Assembly (NCBI RefSeq): GCF_003858645.1
Contig: NZ_RQJP01000001.1
Span: 1,955,487-2,019,486 of the forward strand
Origin: Larkinella knui
Lineage (GTDB): Bacteria; Bacteroidota; Bacteroidia; Cytophagales; Spirosomataceae
Reading direction: 5' to 3'
DNA length: 64,000 nucleotides
Each line of letters begins with the position of its first letter. Position 1 is the stretch's first letter. The notes under the pieces are model-generated. The model was not told the origin of the DNA, made no database searches, and saw nothing but the letters and a program-made list of their open reading frames with translations. Below are positions 17,546 to 26,430 of the stretch, piece after piece. The translations under genes and the position numbers were made by a program.

Positions 17546-18655
17546 ATGAACCCGTCACAACGTTCTTTTTTCGATACAAGTCAACTCGGTCATCATTCCC
17601 TGCAAAACCGGTTTGTGGTGGCTCCCATGACCCGCATCAGCGCCACCAGCGACGGTATTCCAACCCCTGAAATGGGCAATTACTACGAAGGTTTTGCGGA
17701 AGGCGGTTTTGCGGCAATCCTATCCGAAGGTGTTTACACCGACGCCATCGCTTCGATCTGCAATCCCAACCAACCCGGAATCGTCACCCGCCAGCAGGTT
17801 CTAGCCTGGCAAAAAATCACCCGACAGGTCAAAAAGTACCCCACGGTTTTTATTTGTCAACTGATGCACGCCGGAGCCCTGTCGCAGGTGTTGACCAGAA
17901 CGCTGGCACCCTCGGCCATCAAGCCGCTCGGAAAACCGTCGGCTTCGTCCGGCGGAAAGAGTGCGTTCTCCACACCGGTTGCGATGACGGTGAGCGACAT
18001 CAAAACCGCCATTGCCGGTTACGTTCAATCGGCCCGAAATGCCGTTGAAGCCGGTTTCGACGGCGTTGAGATTCACGGTGCCAACGGCTATCTGCCGGAT
18101 CAGTTTATCACTTCGTATTCGAATCAGCGGACGGACTCATACGGCGGTTCGATTGAAAACCGCTTCCGGTTTGTGGCCGAAATTAGTGCCGCAATCCGGG
18201 CGGTGGTTCCGGCCGGATTTATCGTTGGGCTGCGGTTGTCGGAAGGGAAAGTGAATAACCTGGCGTATCGCTGGGAAGAGGGCGCCGACATGGCGAAAGC
18301 GCTTTTTGGGGAGGTAAAAAAAGCCGCCCCGGATTACCTCCACATCGCTGCGGAAGGCGGAGGCTGGCAACGGGAATGTGTGTATGCCGACGGTAGTTCA
18401 TCGACCGGAATTGCCCGGCAACTGCTCGATTGCCCGGTAATCGCCAACGGCGGCCTGCACGATCTGGAACTTGCCCAATCCATTTTGACCGAAGGTCACG
18501 GAGATTTGCTAGCCATTGGCCGCTACGCAATCGCCAATCCGGATTTTCCGAAAAAGGTTTTGCGGAAGGAGAAAGTAGTCCCGTTCGTAAAAGAAATGAT
18601 CAAACCCTCGGTTTCGCTGGCGACTACGCGGAAGTATTTCGAAGGACATTCATAG
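17546..18655 (+). CDS. Old Yellow Enzyme family NADH:flavin oxidoreductase
   Basis: A 369-residue TIM-barrel FMN enzyme that reduces activated alkenes or nitro compounds with NAD(P)H. It shows LQNRFVVAPMTR (FMN contact, near 20-31), FICQLMHAGALS near 103-114, VEIHGANGYLPDQF with the substrate-binding His/Asn pair near 175-188, and the SYSNQRTDSYGGSIENR signature near 190-206. The FMN phosphate site lies at IANGGLHD and AIGRYAIANPD. Length is typical of the short OYE group. It is convergent with the sugar isomerase-like gene, with repeat R7 between them. Confidence 0.92.
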   Translation: MNPSQRSFFDTSQLGHHSLQNRFVVAPMTRISATSDGIPTPEMGNYYEGFAEGGFAAILSEGVYTDAIASICNPNQPGIVTRQQVLAWQKITRQVKKYPTVFICQLMHAGALSQVLTRTLAPSAIKPLGKPSASSGGKSAFSTPVAMTVSDIKTAIAGYVQSARNAVEAGFDGVEIHGANGYLPDQFITSYSNQRTDSYGGSIENRFRFVAEISAAIRAVVPAGFIVGLRLSEGKVNNLAYRWEEGADMAKALFGEVKKAAPDYLHIAAEGGGWQRECVYADGSSSTGIARQLLDCPVIANGGLHDLELAQSILTEGHGDLLAIGRYAIANPDFPKKVLRKEKVVPFVKEMIKPSVSLATTRKYFEGHS

Positions 18656-18732
18656 GGGCACACGGATCGAACGGATGCAACGAATCAAAACTGATTTTAG
18701 CCGTGTCAATCTGTTGCATCCGTGTGCCCATC
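18656..18732. repeat. Nonamer-armed intergenic hairpin R7
   Basis: The left arm reads GGGCACACGGAT, then a 9-base unit CGAACGGAT, then GCAAC. The right arm, GTTGCATCCGTGTGCCC, pairs with the left arm only if the extra 9-base unit is skipped. Lying between two convergent stops, it may act as a shared terminator-like structure. Confidence 0.75.
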
Positions 18733-18735
18733 CCA

Positions 18736-19581
18736 TCAAATCGTTTTGAGATACGCCAGGCTCTGCGGCACCTGCTGCTGCGCCGACGGACTTTCGTCTT
18801 CGATGTAAAAATATTCGATCGACGATTTTTTAGCGGCTTTCAAAACAGCCTCCAGATTGATCTGCCCCGTGCCCAGCGCTACGTCATTTTCCGGTGGTGT
18901 GCCGCCCGACATGTTTCCCTGAATTCCTTTCTTGAGGTCTTTCATGTGCATCAGCTTGAAGCGTTTCGGGTATTTTTCGAGTAATTTGGCCGGGTCCTGA
19001 CCGGGAAAATACACCCACAGCACATCCATTTCAAAGCTCACCGTTTCAGGGTCGGTTTTCTGAACGATGTAATCGAACAGGGTTCCATTTTCGTAGGGTT
19101 CAAACTCGAATCCGTGGTTGTGATACACAAACGTGAACCCTTTGTCTTTCAGCTTTTTGCCAATTTCATTGAAATCACTGACGGTTTTCTGGGCTGCTTC
19201 CAGGGTGTATTTTCCAGTGTGGGGAATCCAGGCCAGCCGGACATACTTGGCACCCAGGGTTTTAGCATTCCCGGTCACCATATCCATTTTGTTCATCAGG
19301 TCGTCGTAGCCAACGCCGTGGCTGGAACACCTCATGCCGCGTTTGTCGAGTTCGGCGCGGATTTCGGCGGCCGTTTTTCCGAAGAGACTCGAAAATTCAA
19401 TGTTTGTAATGCCCATCGCCTTGATTTTGTCGAGTGTGCCGGGCATATCTTTCGCAAATTCATTGCGCATGGTATACGACACCATACCGGGCGTATCTTT
19501 CAGGGTTTTACCAAATCGTTGACCAAACGCTGCCACCGCCATCAGGCAGACCAACGAAGTCAGCAGGAACTGTTTTTTCAT
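18736..19581 (-). CDS. Exported sugar phosphate isomerase/epimerase-like TIM-barrel protein
   Basis: A 281-residue xylose-isomerase-like (AP endonuclease 2 fold) TIM barrel with a signal peptide (MKKQFLLTSLVCLMAVAAFGQ). Metal-binding positions are visible in YVRLAWIPH, VYHNHGFEFEP (His/Glu near 156-164), VSFEMDVLWVYFPGQDP and LMHMKDLKKG. Bacteroidota carry many exported paralogues of this family, thought to act on sugars in the periplasm. The substrate is unknown. It stands alone between two spacers. Confidence 0.87.
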   Translation of the reverse strand: MKKQFLLTSLVCLMAVAAFGQRFGKTLKDTPGMVSYTMRNEFAKDMPGTLDKIKAMGITNIEFSSLFGKTAAEIRAELDKRGMRCSSHGVGYDDLMNKMDMVTGNAKTLGAKYVRLAWIPHTGKYTLEAAQKTVSDFNEIGKKLKDKGFTFVYHNHGFEFEPYENGTLFDYIVQKTDPETVSFEMDVLWVYFPGQDPAKLLEKYPKRFKLMHMKDLKKGIQGNMSGGTPPENDVALGTGQINLEAVLKAAKKSSIEYFYIEDESPSAQQQVPQSLAYLKTI

Positions 19582-19637
19582 GATCGTATCGTAGATTTGT
19601 CTTAATAAGTACGAAACCCGTACGGCCTACTGTACCC

Positions 19638-19964
19638 CTATTCGTCGTCATCGTCCTGAAATGAGCGGTAGGCCCGGTTTAACTCCTGAAAAGCCTTCTC
19701 ATTTTTCTGGTCCCTGGCCAGGGCTATTCCCCGCGTATAAATTTCTTCGGCCTTCAAACGATTATTTTGTTCGGCATACAGCGCAGCCGCGTGGTAATAC
19801 GTCGGCAAATACGCCGGGTGTTGGTCGAGTAATTTTTCCAGATAGTCCAGCGACTGCCCCGGAGCCTCGTCCCGGTATTCCATCGCCAGCGCATACAGGT
19901 TGAACGGATCGTCCGGTTGTTCTTCAATAAACTCAAGCAACTGCTTAATTCGAATGTTATTCAT
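19638..19964 (-). CDS. TPR-repeat protein
   Basis: A 108-residue cytosolic all-helical protein of about two to three tetratricopeptide repeats (NLYALAMEYRDE near 22-33, YLPTYYHAAALYAEQNNRLKAEEIYTRGIALA described by its spacing of A/Y/A residues near 52-83) and an acidic tail DDDDE. Such proteins mediate protein-protein contacts; no partner is evident. It is divergent from etfB with repeat R2 in the spacer. Confidence 0.8.
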   Translation of the reverse strand: MNNIRIKQLLEFIEEQPDDPFNLYALAMEYRDEAPGQSLDYLEKLLDQHPAYLPTYYHAAALYAEQNNRLKAEEIYTRGIALARDQKNEKAFQELNRAYRSFQDDDDE

Positions 19965-19974
19965 GGGGCTTTCG

Positions 19975-20061
19975 TTTACAGTTTACGGTTTTCAGTTTTC
20001 AGTTTACGGTGGCTGACGCAGCTTGTGAACGCGTCAGCCACCGTAAACCGTGAACCGTAAA
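19975..20061. repeat. Heptad-armed intergenic hairpin R2 with TGGCTGACGC core
   Basis: Five left heptamers (TTTACAG, TTTACGG, TTTTCAG twice, TTTACGG) at 19975-20009 precede TGGCTGACGC at 20010-20019. An 11-base loop is followed by GCGTCAGCCA (20031-20040) and three right heptamers (CCGTAAA, CCGTGAA, CCGTAAA) at 20041-20061. It lies in the divergent spacer between the TPR gene and etfB. Confidence 0.85.
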
Positions 20062-20078
20062 TCAATCACCAAATAATA

Positions 20079-20119
20079 GTATGCAAGCATACGTTTATTC
20101 CGACAAGTTTGTAATTTTG
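20079..20119 (+). promoter_or_regulatory. etfBA promoter with an upstream inverted repeat
   Basis: The -7 element TAATTTTG at 20112-20119 lies 28 bases before the etfB ATG. An inverted repeat GTATGC-AA-GCATAC at 20079-20092 covers roughly the -33 to -45 region, so it could be an operator or activator site. The regulator is not identified. Confidence 0.5.
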
Positions 20120-20147
20120 CAGTCAGTATAACTAAACCACAGACAAC

Positions 20148-20885
20148 ATGAAAATTTTAGTGTGTGTCACCAGTGTGCCGGACACCATCACCAAAATTAC
20201 GCTCACGGACAACAATACCAAACTCAATAAAGCGGGGGTGCAATTCATAACCGGGCCTTACGACGACTATGCCCTCTCGCGGGCCGTCGAACTGAAAGAA
20301 CAACTCGGTGGCACGGTTACCGTTCTGAATGTGGGCGAATCCGACGCCGAACCCGTCATCCGGAAATGCCTCGCCATTGGTGCCGACGACGCCATTCGGG
20401 TGAATGCGGAGCCAACCGATGCCTATTTTGTAGCCGAACAGATTGCCGCCATTGCGAAGGAAAACGGCTACGACCTCATCCTGATGGGCCGCGAATCGAT
20501 CGACTACAATGGTGGTCAGGTTCACGGTATTGTCGGTGAGATGCTGGGCATTCCTTCCATTTCGCCGGTGATGAAGCTGGCCATTGCAGGCACTACCGCC
20601 CAAATTACCCGGGAAATTGAAGGCGGACACGAAGAACTCGAAGCGGGCCTGCCGCTGGTTCTGGGTTGTCAGGAACCAATCGCCGAATGGAAAATCCCCA
20701 ACATGCGGGGCATCATGAGTGCCCGGACCAAACCGCTCAAAGTAGTTGAACCCACGGGAAAGGATACGCTAACCCAAATTTCCAACTACGAACTGCCACC
20801 CGCCCGCGGAGCCTGCAAAATGATTCCCGCTTCAGAAGCCGAAACGTTGATCAAGTTGCTGAGAACCGAAGCAAAAGTACTCTAG
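20148..20885 (+). CDS. etfB: Electron transfer flavoprotein beta subunit
   Basis: A 245-residue subunit of the heterodimeric flavoprotein that carries electrons from acyl-CoA and related dehydrogenases to the quinone pool. It begins MKILVCVTSVPDT, has the AMP-binding region and the recognition segment LPLVLGCQEPIAEWKIPNMRGIMSARTKPL (residues about 168-197, described by its position). Length is typical of the short FixA/EtfB group. etfA follows 135 bases downstream with repeat R5 in the gap. Confidence 0.95.
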   Translation: MKILVCVTSVPDTITKITLTDNNTKLNKAGVQFITGPYDDYALSRAVELKEQLGGTVTVLNVGESDAEPVIRKCLAIGADDAIRVNAEPTDAYFVAEQIAAIAKENGYDLILMGRESIDYNGGQVHGIVGEMLGIPSISPVMKLAIAGTTAQITREIEGGHEELEAGLPLVLGCQEPIAEWKIPNMRGIMSARTKPLKVVEPTGKDTLTQISNYELPPARGACKMIPASEAETLIKLLRTEAKVL

Positions 20886-20887
20886 AG

Positions 20888-20992
20888 TTGTTTCGCGGAG
20901 TTGAGCGGAGAAGAAAGGAGTTAAGCAAAGAACTAGTTTTCTTTTTACTCCGCTCCCCTCCCTTTGCCTCCCCTAACTCCGCGAAACAGCCC
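20888..20992. repeat. Intergenic hairpin R5, GCGGAGTTGAGCGGAG type
   Basis: The left arm contains TTTCGCGGAGTTGAGCGGAG at 20892-20911 and continues with GGAGTTAAGC words. The right arm (about 20946-20990) is its C-rich complement, ending TAACTCCGCGAAAC. The same 20-base left arm occurs exactly in R6 at 35292-35311. It sits between etfB and etfA. Confidence 0.8.
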
Positions 20993-21020
20993 CTTCCATA
21001 ACCTTATAATTCTCTCTAAA

Positions 21021-21983
21021 ATGTCTGTTTTAATTTTTGCCGAACTCGATGAAGGAGCGCTGAAAAAGTCATCGCTCGAAGCCATATACTACGGGTCAAA
21101 AGTGGCCGAACTCACCGGATCATCCGCCACCGCCATTGTACTGGGCGAGGGAAATGCCGACGAACTGGCGAAAGCCGGGCGGTTTGGTGCAACGAAAGTG
21201 TTGCACGCCAGCGACCCGAAACTGAACGAAGGCAACGCAATGGCTTACGCCAGTGTTGTGGCCGAAGCCGCTCACCAGGAAGGGGCCGACATCATCGTGC
21301 TGGCCAAATCGTCGCTGGGCGATTCGATGGCGGCCCGGTTGGCCGGAAAACTCAAAGCCGGTCTGGCGGCCAATGTGATCGAACTGCCGGATTTGTCGAA
21401 CGGTTTTCGGGTCAAGCGCAGCATTTTCACCGGCAAAGCCTTCGCCTTCACAGCGTTGACAGCTGACACGAAAATTCTGGCGATTAAAAAAAACACCCTT
21501 ACGCCCGAAGAAACGGACGCCGTGGCGACGGTTGAAGCCTTCAAACCGACCTTGAACGAGGCCGATTTTGCGGTGAAAGTAACCAACGTTGAAAAAGCCA
21601 CCGGCGACATTCTGCTGCCAGAAGCGGACCTGGTCGTTTCGGCAGGCCGCGGACTAAAAGGTCCGGAAAACTGGGGCATCGTCGAAGATCTGGCCAAAGC
21701 CTTGCACGCGGCCACGGCCTGCTCCAAACCGGTTTCGGATCTCGACTGGCGGCCCCACCACGAACACGTTGGGCAAACCGGCATCAAAATCAGCCCGAAT
21801 CTGTACATTGCCTGCGGTATTTCCGGAGCTATTCAGCATTTGGCGGGCGTGAACTCATCGAAGGTCATTGTAGTTATCAACAAAGATTCTGATGCACCGT
21901 TTTTCAAATCCGCAGATTACGGCATCGTCGGCGATGTGTTCGATGTGCTGCCCCGGCTGACAAAAGCGGTGAAAGAGCTGTAA
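21021..21983 (+). CDS. etfA: Electron transfer flavoprotein alpha subunit
   Basis: A 320-residue partner of etfB. The ATG at 21021 (MSVLIFAELDEG) begins the conserved first strand; the in-frame extension upstream runs through repeat R5 and is rejected. The C-terminal FAD-binding domain is clear: VVSAGRGLKGPENW near 205-218, PVSDLDWRPHHEHVGQTG near 236-253, PNLYIACGISGAIQHLAG near 257-274, and the closing NKDSDAPFFKSADYGIVGD near 283-301. Length and order match the family. Confidence 0.95.
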   Translation: MSVLIFAELDEGALKKSSLEAIYYGSKVAELTGSSATAIVLGEGNADELAKAGRFGATKVLHASDPKLNEGNAMAYASVVAEAAHQEGADIIVLAKSSLGDSMAARLAGKLKAGLAANVIELPDLSNGFRVKRSIFTGKAFAFTALTADTKILAIKKNTLTPEETDAVATVEAFKPTLNEADFAVKVTNVEKATGDILLPEADLVVSAGRGLKGPENWGIVEDLAKALHAATACSKPVSDLDWRPHHEHVGQTGIKISPNLYIACGISGAIQHLAGVNSSKVIVVINKDSDAPFFKSADYGIVGDVFDVLPRLTKAVKEL

Positions 21984-21989
21984 TTTTGC

Positions 21990-22079
21990 GAGTTCGGGAG
22001 TTTAGCGGGTACAGGATCAGGATTTTTTTAGTAGTTGGTAAAAAAACTCCTAAACCCGCAAACTGCTAAACTCCCAAAC
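21990..22079. repeat. Octamer-armed intergenic hairpin R9
   Basis: The left arm AGTTCGGGAGTTTAGC pairs imperfectly with a right arm whose words recur every eight bases (TAAACCCG, CAAACTGC, TAAACTCC, CAAACT). The right arm has about seven extra bases inside compared with the left. It fills the etfA to bifunctional-nuclease spacer. Confidence 0.7.
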
Positions 22080-22084
22080 TATAT

Positions 22085-22092
22085 TAACTTTG
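22085..22092 (+). promoter_or_regulatory. -7 promoter element four bases before a GTG start
   Basis: TAACTTTG matches TAnnTTTG exactly. Its last base is at 22092 and the only usable start codon, GTG, is at 22097, so transcription would start at or next to the start codon. An in-frame TAA at 22085-22087 excludes any upstream start. Confidence 0.5.
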
Positions 22093-22096
22093 CGCC

Positions 22097-22693
22097 GTGG
22101 AGAAGATTAGACTTGAAATCTTAGGTTTATCACCCAGCCAATCGCAGTCGGGTTCATTTGCGTTGGTATTGGGTGAAGAATATGGTAACCGCCGGTTGCC
22201 GATCATTATCGGTATGTTTGAAGCTCAGGCCATCGCCATCGAGATTGAGAAGATTGTGCCCAACCGCCCGATGACCCACGACCTGTTCAAATCATTTGCC
22301 GATAAATTTGGATTTACCGTTCGCGAAATCGTGATTTCTGACCTTCGGGAAGGGATTTTCTTCGCCCGGATTGTTTGTACTGATGGTACGCGCGAAACCG
22401 TGGTCGATGCCCGCCCGTCCGATGCCATTGCGATTGGAATCCGCTTCAACGTTCAGATTTACACCTACGAATCCATTCTTTCAGAAGCTGGCATCACCGC
22501 CAGCGCCACCGACGAAACGGAGGAAGAAGAGCTTGTTCCCCAACCAGCATCGTCCCGCTCGTCGCGTTCGTTGACCGAACAGTTGAAAGATATGACCTAC
22601 GACGAATTACAGCAATCGCTGGACGAAGCCCTCAAGAAGGAGGAATACGAAAAGGCGGCCAAAATTCGGGACGAAATGAGCCGTCGTAATTAG
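22097..22693 (+). CDS. Bifunctional nuclease family protein with C-terminal UVR motif
   Basis: A 198-residue protein. Residues about 1-135 form a BFN/DUF151 domain ([20 protein letters not shown] and [11 protein letters not shown] blocks, then [14 protein letters not shown]), a family with reported DNase/RNase activity in plants. Residues about 160-197 form a UvrB/UvrC-interaction helical hairpin ([27 protein letters not shown]). The GTG at 22097 is the only start compatible with the domain. The combination with a UVR motif is common in Bacteroidota and points to nucleic-acid or protein-quality roles. It is followed closely by glnS. Confidence 0.9.
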   Translation: MEKIRLEILGLSPSQSQSGSFALVLGEEYGNRRLPIIIGMFEAQAIAIEIEKIVPNRPMTHDLFKSFADKFGFTVREIVISDLREGIFFARIVCTDGTRETVVDARPSDAIAIGIRFNVQIYTYESILSEAGITASATDETEEEELVPQPASSRSSRSLTEQLKDMTYDELQQSLDEALKKEEYEKAAKIRDEMSRRN

Positions 22694-22758
22694 GCTTCTT
22701 TTTGTCAAAGCCAATCCTGGGTCGTAATTTAGAATTTTCACAACCTGACTACTGCGGT

Positions 22759-24492
22759 ATGCCTGAAATACCCAAAGATACGGATATTCGTATTGCTGAC
22801 GAATCAGCCCGCCGGAGCGATGCGCCAGCGGAACGGTCGTTAAATTTTATCGAGCAAATTGTTGAAGAAGATCTGGCCAGCGGTAAAAATGGAGGACGTG
22901 TACACACGCGGTTTCCACCCGAGCCGAATGGGTATTTGCACATTGGTCACGCCAAGTCCATTTGCCTCAATTTTGGACTGGCGGATAAGTACGGCGGAAA
23001 AACCAACCTGCGTTTCGACGATACCAACCCCGTTACGGAAGATACCGAGTATGTTGAGTCGATCAAAGCCGACGTTCGCTGGCTGGGATTTGAATGGGAA
23101 AATGAGTTTTATGCGTCCGATTATTTCGACCAGCTGTACAGCTTTGCCGAAAAGCTGATCGAGAAAGGTTACGCCTACGTCGATGATTCGTCGGCGGAAG
23201 TAATTGCGGCTCAGAAAGGTACACCCACCGAACCCGGCAAAGACAGCCCATATCGTACGCGCCCGGTGGAAGAAAACCTGGATCTGTTCCGACGGATGAA
23301 AGCCGGGGAATTTCCGGATGGTGCCAAAGTTTTGCGGGCCAAAATCGATATGGCCTCGCCGAATATGCACTTCCGCGACCCGATCATGTACCGCATCAAA
23401 CACGTTCATCACCACCGCACGGGTGATGCCTGGTGCATCTATCCAATGTATGACTTTGCGCACGGACAGTCGGATTCCATCGAGCAGATTACGCATTCCC
23501 TTTGCACGCTGGAGTTTGTCGTACACCGGCCGGTTTACGATTGGTATATCGAGAAATTGGAGATTTTTCCGTCCCGCCAGATTGAGTTTGCGCGGCTGAA
23601 CCTGACGTACACCGTCATGAGTAAGCGGAAACTGCTGCAACTGGTCAACGAAGGCCACGTGAACGGATGGGACGATCCCCGGATGCCCACGATTGCGGGC
23701 TTACGACGACGCGGGTATACACCGGCCAGTATTCGTGAGTTTGCCGACCGGATCGGAATTGCCCGGCGCGATAATCTGATCGACGTTGGATTGCTCGAAT
23801 TCTGCATCCGCGAGGAGTTGAATAAAACCACCACGCGCGTCATGGCGGTAGTCGACGAAAAACCGATCAAAGTGGTTCTGACCAATTACCCCGAAGGACA
23901 GGTCGATGAGGTAGCGATTGAAAACAATCCCGAAGATCCCCAGAGCGGCCACCGCATGGTACCTTTTTCGCGGGAACTGTACATCGAGCGGGATGATTTT
24001 CTGGAAAATCCGCCTAAAAAATACTTCCGGTTATCGCCCGGCGGCATGGTCCGTCTGAAGGGGGCTTACATCATTAAATGCGAAGACGTCGTAAAAGATG
24101 CGGACGGTGAGTTGCTGGAACTCCGCTGCGTATACATTCCCGAAAGCCGGAGCGGTTCGGATACATCGGGCATCAACGTCAAAGGAACCATTCACTGGGT
24201 TTCAGTACCCCACGCGGTCGAAGCGGAAGTCCGGCTGTATGACCGGCTGCTGACCAGCGAAGATCCGTCGGCGGAAGAAGGTGATTTCAAGGACTTTATC
24301 AATCCAAAATCGCTGGAAATCGTTCGGGCCTACGTTGAGCCCACGCTGAAAACGGCACAACCCGGCGATCGCTTTCAGTTTATCCGCAAAGGATATTTCT
24401 GCATCGACCCGGATTCGTCCGAAGTCAAACTGGTCTTTAACCGGACGGTAACGCTGAAAGATACCTGGGCGAAGGAACAGCGCAAATCGTGA
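22759..24492 (+). CDS. glnS: Glutaminyl-tRNA synthetase
   Basis: A 577-residue class I aminoacyl-tRNA synthetase that charges tRNA-Gln. The HIGH motif is in [15 protein letters not shown] (near 50-64) and the KMSKS variant is VMSKRKLL (near 288-295). The C-terminal beta-barrel anticodon-binding domains include [17 protein letters not shown] near 430 and [18 protein letters not shown] near 475. I prefer the ATG at 22759; an alternative TTG at 22702 would add 19 residues. Its presence implies direct Gln-tRNA formation. A small hairpin terminator follows. Confidence 0.95.
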   Translation: MPEIPKDTDIRIADESARRSDAPAERSLNFIEQIVEEDLASGKNGGRVHTRFPPEPNGYLHIGHAKSICLNFGLADKYGGKTNLRFDDTNPVTEDTEYVESIKADVRWLGFEWENEFYASDYFDQLYSFAEKLIEKGYAYVDDSSAEVIAAQKGTPTEPGKDSPYRTRPVEENLDLFRRMKAGEFPDGAKVLRAKIDMASPNMHFRDPIMYRIKHVHHHRTGDAWCIYPMYDFAHGQSDSIEQITHSLCTLEFVVHRPVYDWYIEKLEIFPSRQIEFARLNLTYTVMSKRKLLQLVNEGHVNGWDDPRMPTIAGLRRRGYTPASIREFADRIGIARRDNLIDVGLLEFCIREELNKTTTRVMAVVDEKPIKVVLTNYPEGQVDEVAIENNPEDPQSGHRMVPFSRELYIERDDFLENPPKKYFRLSPGGMVRLKGAYIIKCEDVVKDADGELLELRCVYIPESRSGSDTSGINVKGTIHWVSVPHAVEAEVRLYDRLLTSEDPSAEEGDFKDFINPKSLEIVRAYVEPTLKTAQPGDRFQFIRKGYFCIDPDSSEVKLVFNRTVTLKDTWAKEQRKS

Positions 24493-24512
24493 CCAATTTC
24501 AACCCTGAATTC

Positions 24513-24546
24513 AAACAGACGGTTCGTCATTGAACCGTCTGTTTAT
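24513..24546 (+). terminator. Intrinsic terminator after glnS
   Basis: Stem AAACAGACGGTTC (24513-24525 region) pairs with GAACCGTCTGTTT around a short GTCATT loop. The T tract after it is weak, so efficiency is uncertain. Confidence 0.65.
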
Positions 24547-24585
24547 AGGGCTATTCGACTAGTTTTAGAATTAAGCCATCCCAAA

Positions 24586-24789
24586 ATGAGCCCACAGCAG
24601 GAAAAATTACAGCAGGACGCAGCCGAGGTTCTTGAAAAACGCATGCCTTTTTTGAATAAGAATAAAGAACACACGATTTCCGTTGAACCCGATGCCACCC
24701 ATCTGACCGTCACGGGTCTGGATTATGAGGAAGAGGTGATTTTAAAGGAAATCCTGCGGAAAGAATACGGGTACGCCAACCTGAAATAA
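24586..24789 (+). CDS. Small conserved-looking protein of unknown function
   Basis: A 67-residue soluble acidic protein, beginning MSPQQEKLQQDAAEVLEKR with a predicted helix and then beta-prone segments (HTISVEPDATHLTVTGL). No known domain was recognised. It ends six bases before the convergent BrkB-like gene. A TAGTTTTA element about 25 bases upstream, one base from the -7 consensus, supports expression. Independent evidence of translation is lacking. Confidence 0.6.
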   Translation: MSPQQEKLQQDAAEVLEKRMPFLNKNKEHTISVEPDATHLTVTGLDYEEEVILKEILRKEYGYANLK

Positions 24790-24795
24790 CCGTCT

Positions 24796-25758
24796 TTATT
24801 TAGCGGTTTCCGTATTTTTCTGCGGAGGCAATTCACTCACTTCCCGTTCTTTTTCGCTTTGTTCGACATAAACCGCATAGTCAGCGGGTTCGATTTTGAT
24901 GCCGTAATGTTCCGCATAAACCTGCGTAAACTCGGCCCCGAAGTATAAAATTGCTGCCGTGTAATAGATCCAGACCAGGATAACAATCAGTGAACCCGCA
25001 GCTCCGTAGGTTGTACCGGTTCCGGTGGTTTCGATATAGAGACCAATCAAATACCGGCCGATCATGAAAAGCAAAGCGGTGAAAATAGCGCCCCAGCGGA
25101 TGTCTTTCCACGCAATTTTGGCATCGGGCAGCACTTTAAAAATCACGCCGAACAGGACCGATATAACCCCGAAACTGATCACGGCGTTGAGGATTTGGGC
25201 AAATATCACGGCTACATCCGGTAAAAAGCCCATCAGGGTTTCGCTCAGTGCGAGAATAACCCCGTTGACCACCAGCGATACGATCAGCAAAAAGCCCAGG
25301 CTAACAATCAGTGAGGACGACAAAAGCCGGTCTTTCACGATTTTTAGCCAGCCCCGTTTAGGCTTGGGTTTTACCCGCCAGATCAGATTGATCGAATCCT
25401 GAATTTCAATAAAAATACTGGTGGCACCAAGCAGCAGTGTGGCAATACCGGAAATGAGTGCCACATTGGTTTTACCCGACAGCTCGACACTCTTGATCAT
25501 ATCCTGAATCTGTTTAGCCGCCTGATTACCCACCAGACCGTTGATCTGCGAAAAAACCTGCCCCCGGATGGCTTCTTCGCCAAAAAAAATACTGGTGATC
25601 GAGATGAGAAGCACCAGCAAAGGAGCGAGCGAAAATACCGTATAATACGCCAGGGCAGCGCTGAGTTTCAGGCCCCGGTCGTCGCTGAAACCGGTGAACG
25701 CCCCCTTCAGCAGGATCCAGGCATCGCTGAAGAATCGTTTGTAGTTTGGTTGTGCCAT
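24796..25758 (-). CDS. YihY/BrkB-family inner-membrane protein
   Basis: A 320-residue polytopic membrane protein of the YihY (formerly ribonuclease BN/BrkB) family. Six hydrophobic helices are apparent, with the family signature LSAALAYYTVFSLAPLLVLL near 29-48, the mid-protein PKPKRGW loop and the late YGAAGSLIVILVWIYYTAAILYFGAEFTQVYA block near 243-272. The C-terminal tail is hydrophilic. Cellular role is uncertain; transport or envelope integrity has been proposed. It is convergent with the small ORF at 24586 and divergent from dps. Confidence 0.93.
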   Translation of the reverse strand: MAQPNYKRFFSDAWILLKGAFTGFSDDRGLKLSAALAYYTVFSLAPLLVLLISITSIFFGEEAIRGQVFSQINGLVGNQAAKQIQDMIKSVELSGKTNVALISGIATLLLGATSIFIEIQDSINLIWRVKPKPKRGWLKIVKDRLLSSSLIVSLGFLLIVSLVVNGVILALSETLMGFLPDVAVIFAQILNAVISFGVISVLFGVIFKVLPDAKIAWKDIRWGAIFTALLFMIGRYLIGLYIETTGTGTTYGAAGSLIVILVWIYYTAAILYFGAEFTQVYAEHYGIKIEPADYAVYVEQSEKEREVSELPPQKNTETAK

Positions 25759-25941
25759 AACGTTGTCGATCAGATTGCCAGTGGTCTCACCGTGCTCGTT
25801 TCTAATCTGTCAGTACGTAAACCAGAATACCAGGGCGTTGTTTGGGCCTTTCGGTAAACAAACCGGCTTCTCAGTGGTTTTCAAGATGACCGCTTACAGA
25901 AAGCCGGTTTTATTGGTAAGACATCGTACAAATCACACAAC

Positions 25942-26412
25942 ATGAAACTTAACATTGGTCTTGATCAAGACACCCTTAAACAAGTTAACGAGCTTTTGAA
26001 CGCCCTGCTGGCCGATCAGCATGTATTGTATATCAAAACTCGCAAGTACCACTGGAACGTTAGCGGACCAAGTTTTCTGGAATACCACGAGTTTTTCGAG
26101 AAACAGTACAAACAACTCGAACAAGCCATTGATGAAGTAGCCGAACGGATTCGGACGCTGGGCGGACGGCCGCTGTCGACCATGGAAGATTTCCTGAAGT
26201 ATACCAGCCTGAAGGAAGACAAAAGTGCCGAAATAAAAACGGAAGATATGTTCAAACGGCTGCTGGATGATCATGAACAATCGATTCGCGAGCTGCGGGA
26301 AGACGTCAGCAAATGTGAGGAACTGGACGACGCCGGAACGGCCGACTTCCTGACCGCGTTGATGGAAGCCCACGAAAAAATGGCCTGGATGCTTCGGAAG
26401 TATTTATCCTAG
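25942..26412 (+). CDS. dps: Dps-family ferritin-like DNA-protection protein
   Basis: A 156-residue four-helix-bundle protein that forms dodecamers, oxidises Fe(II) with peroxide and protects DNA. The inter-subunit ferroxidase site is visible as KTRKYHWNVSGPSFLEYHEFFEKQY (His near 37, Asp/Glu positions following) and DEVAERIRTLGGRPLST near 65-81. Length is typical and there is no signal peptide. An AACCGGCTT/AAGCCGGTT inverted repeat lies about 35-85 bases upstream and could be regulatory. A bidirectional terminator follows. Confidence 0.92.
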   Translation: MKLNIGLDQDTLKQVNELLNALLADQHVLYIKTRKYHWNVSGPSFLEYHEFFEKQYKQLEQAIDEVAERIRTLGGRPLSTMEDFLKYTSLKEDKSAEIKTEDMFKRLLDDHEQSIRELREDVSKCEELDDAGTADFLTALMEAHEKMAWMLRKYLS

Positions 26413-26430
26413 TAGCACGAGCTTTCAATA

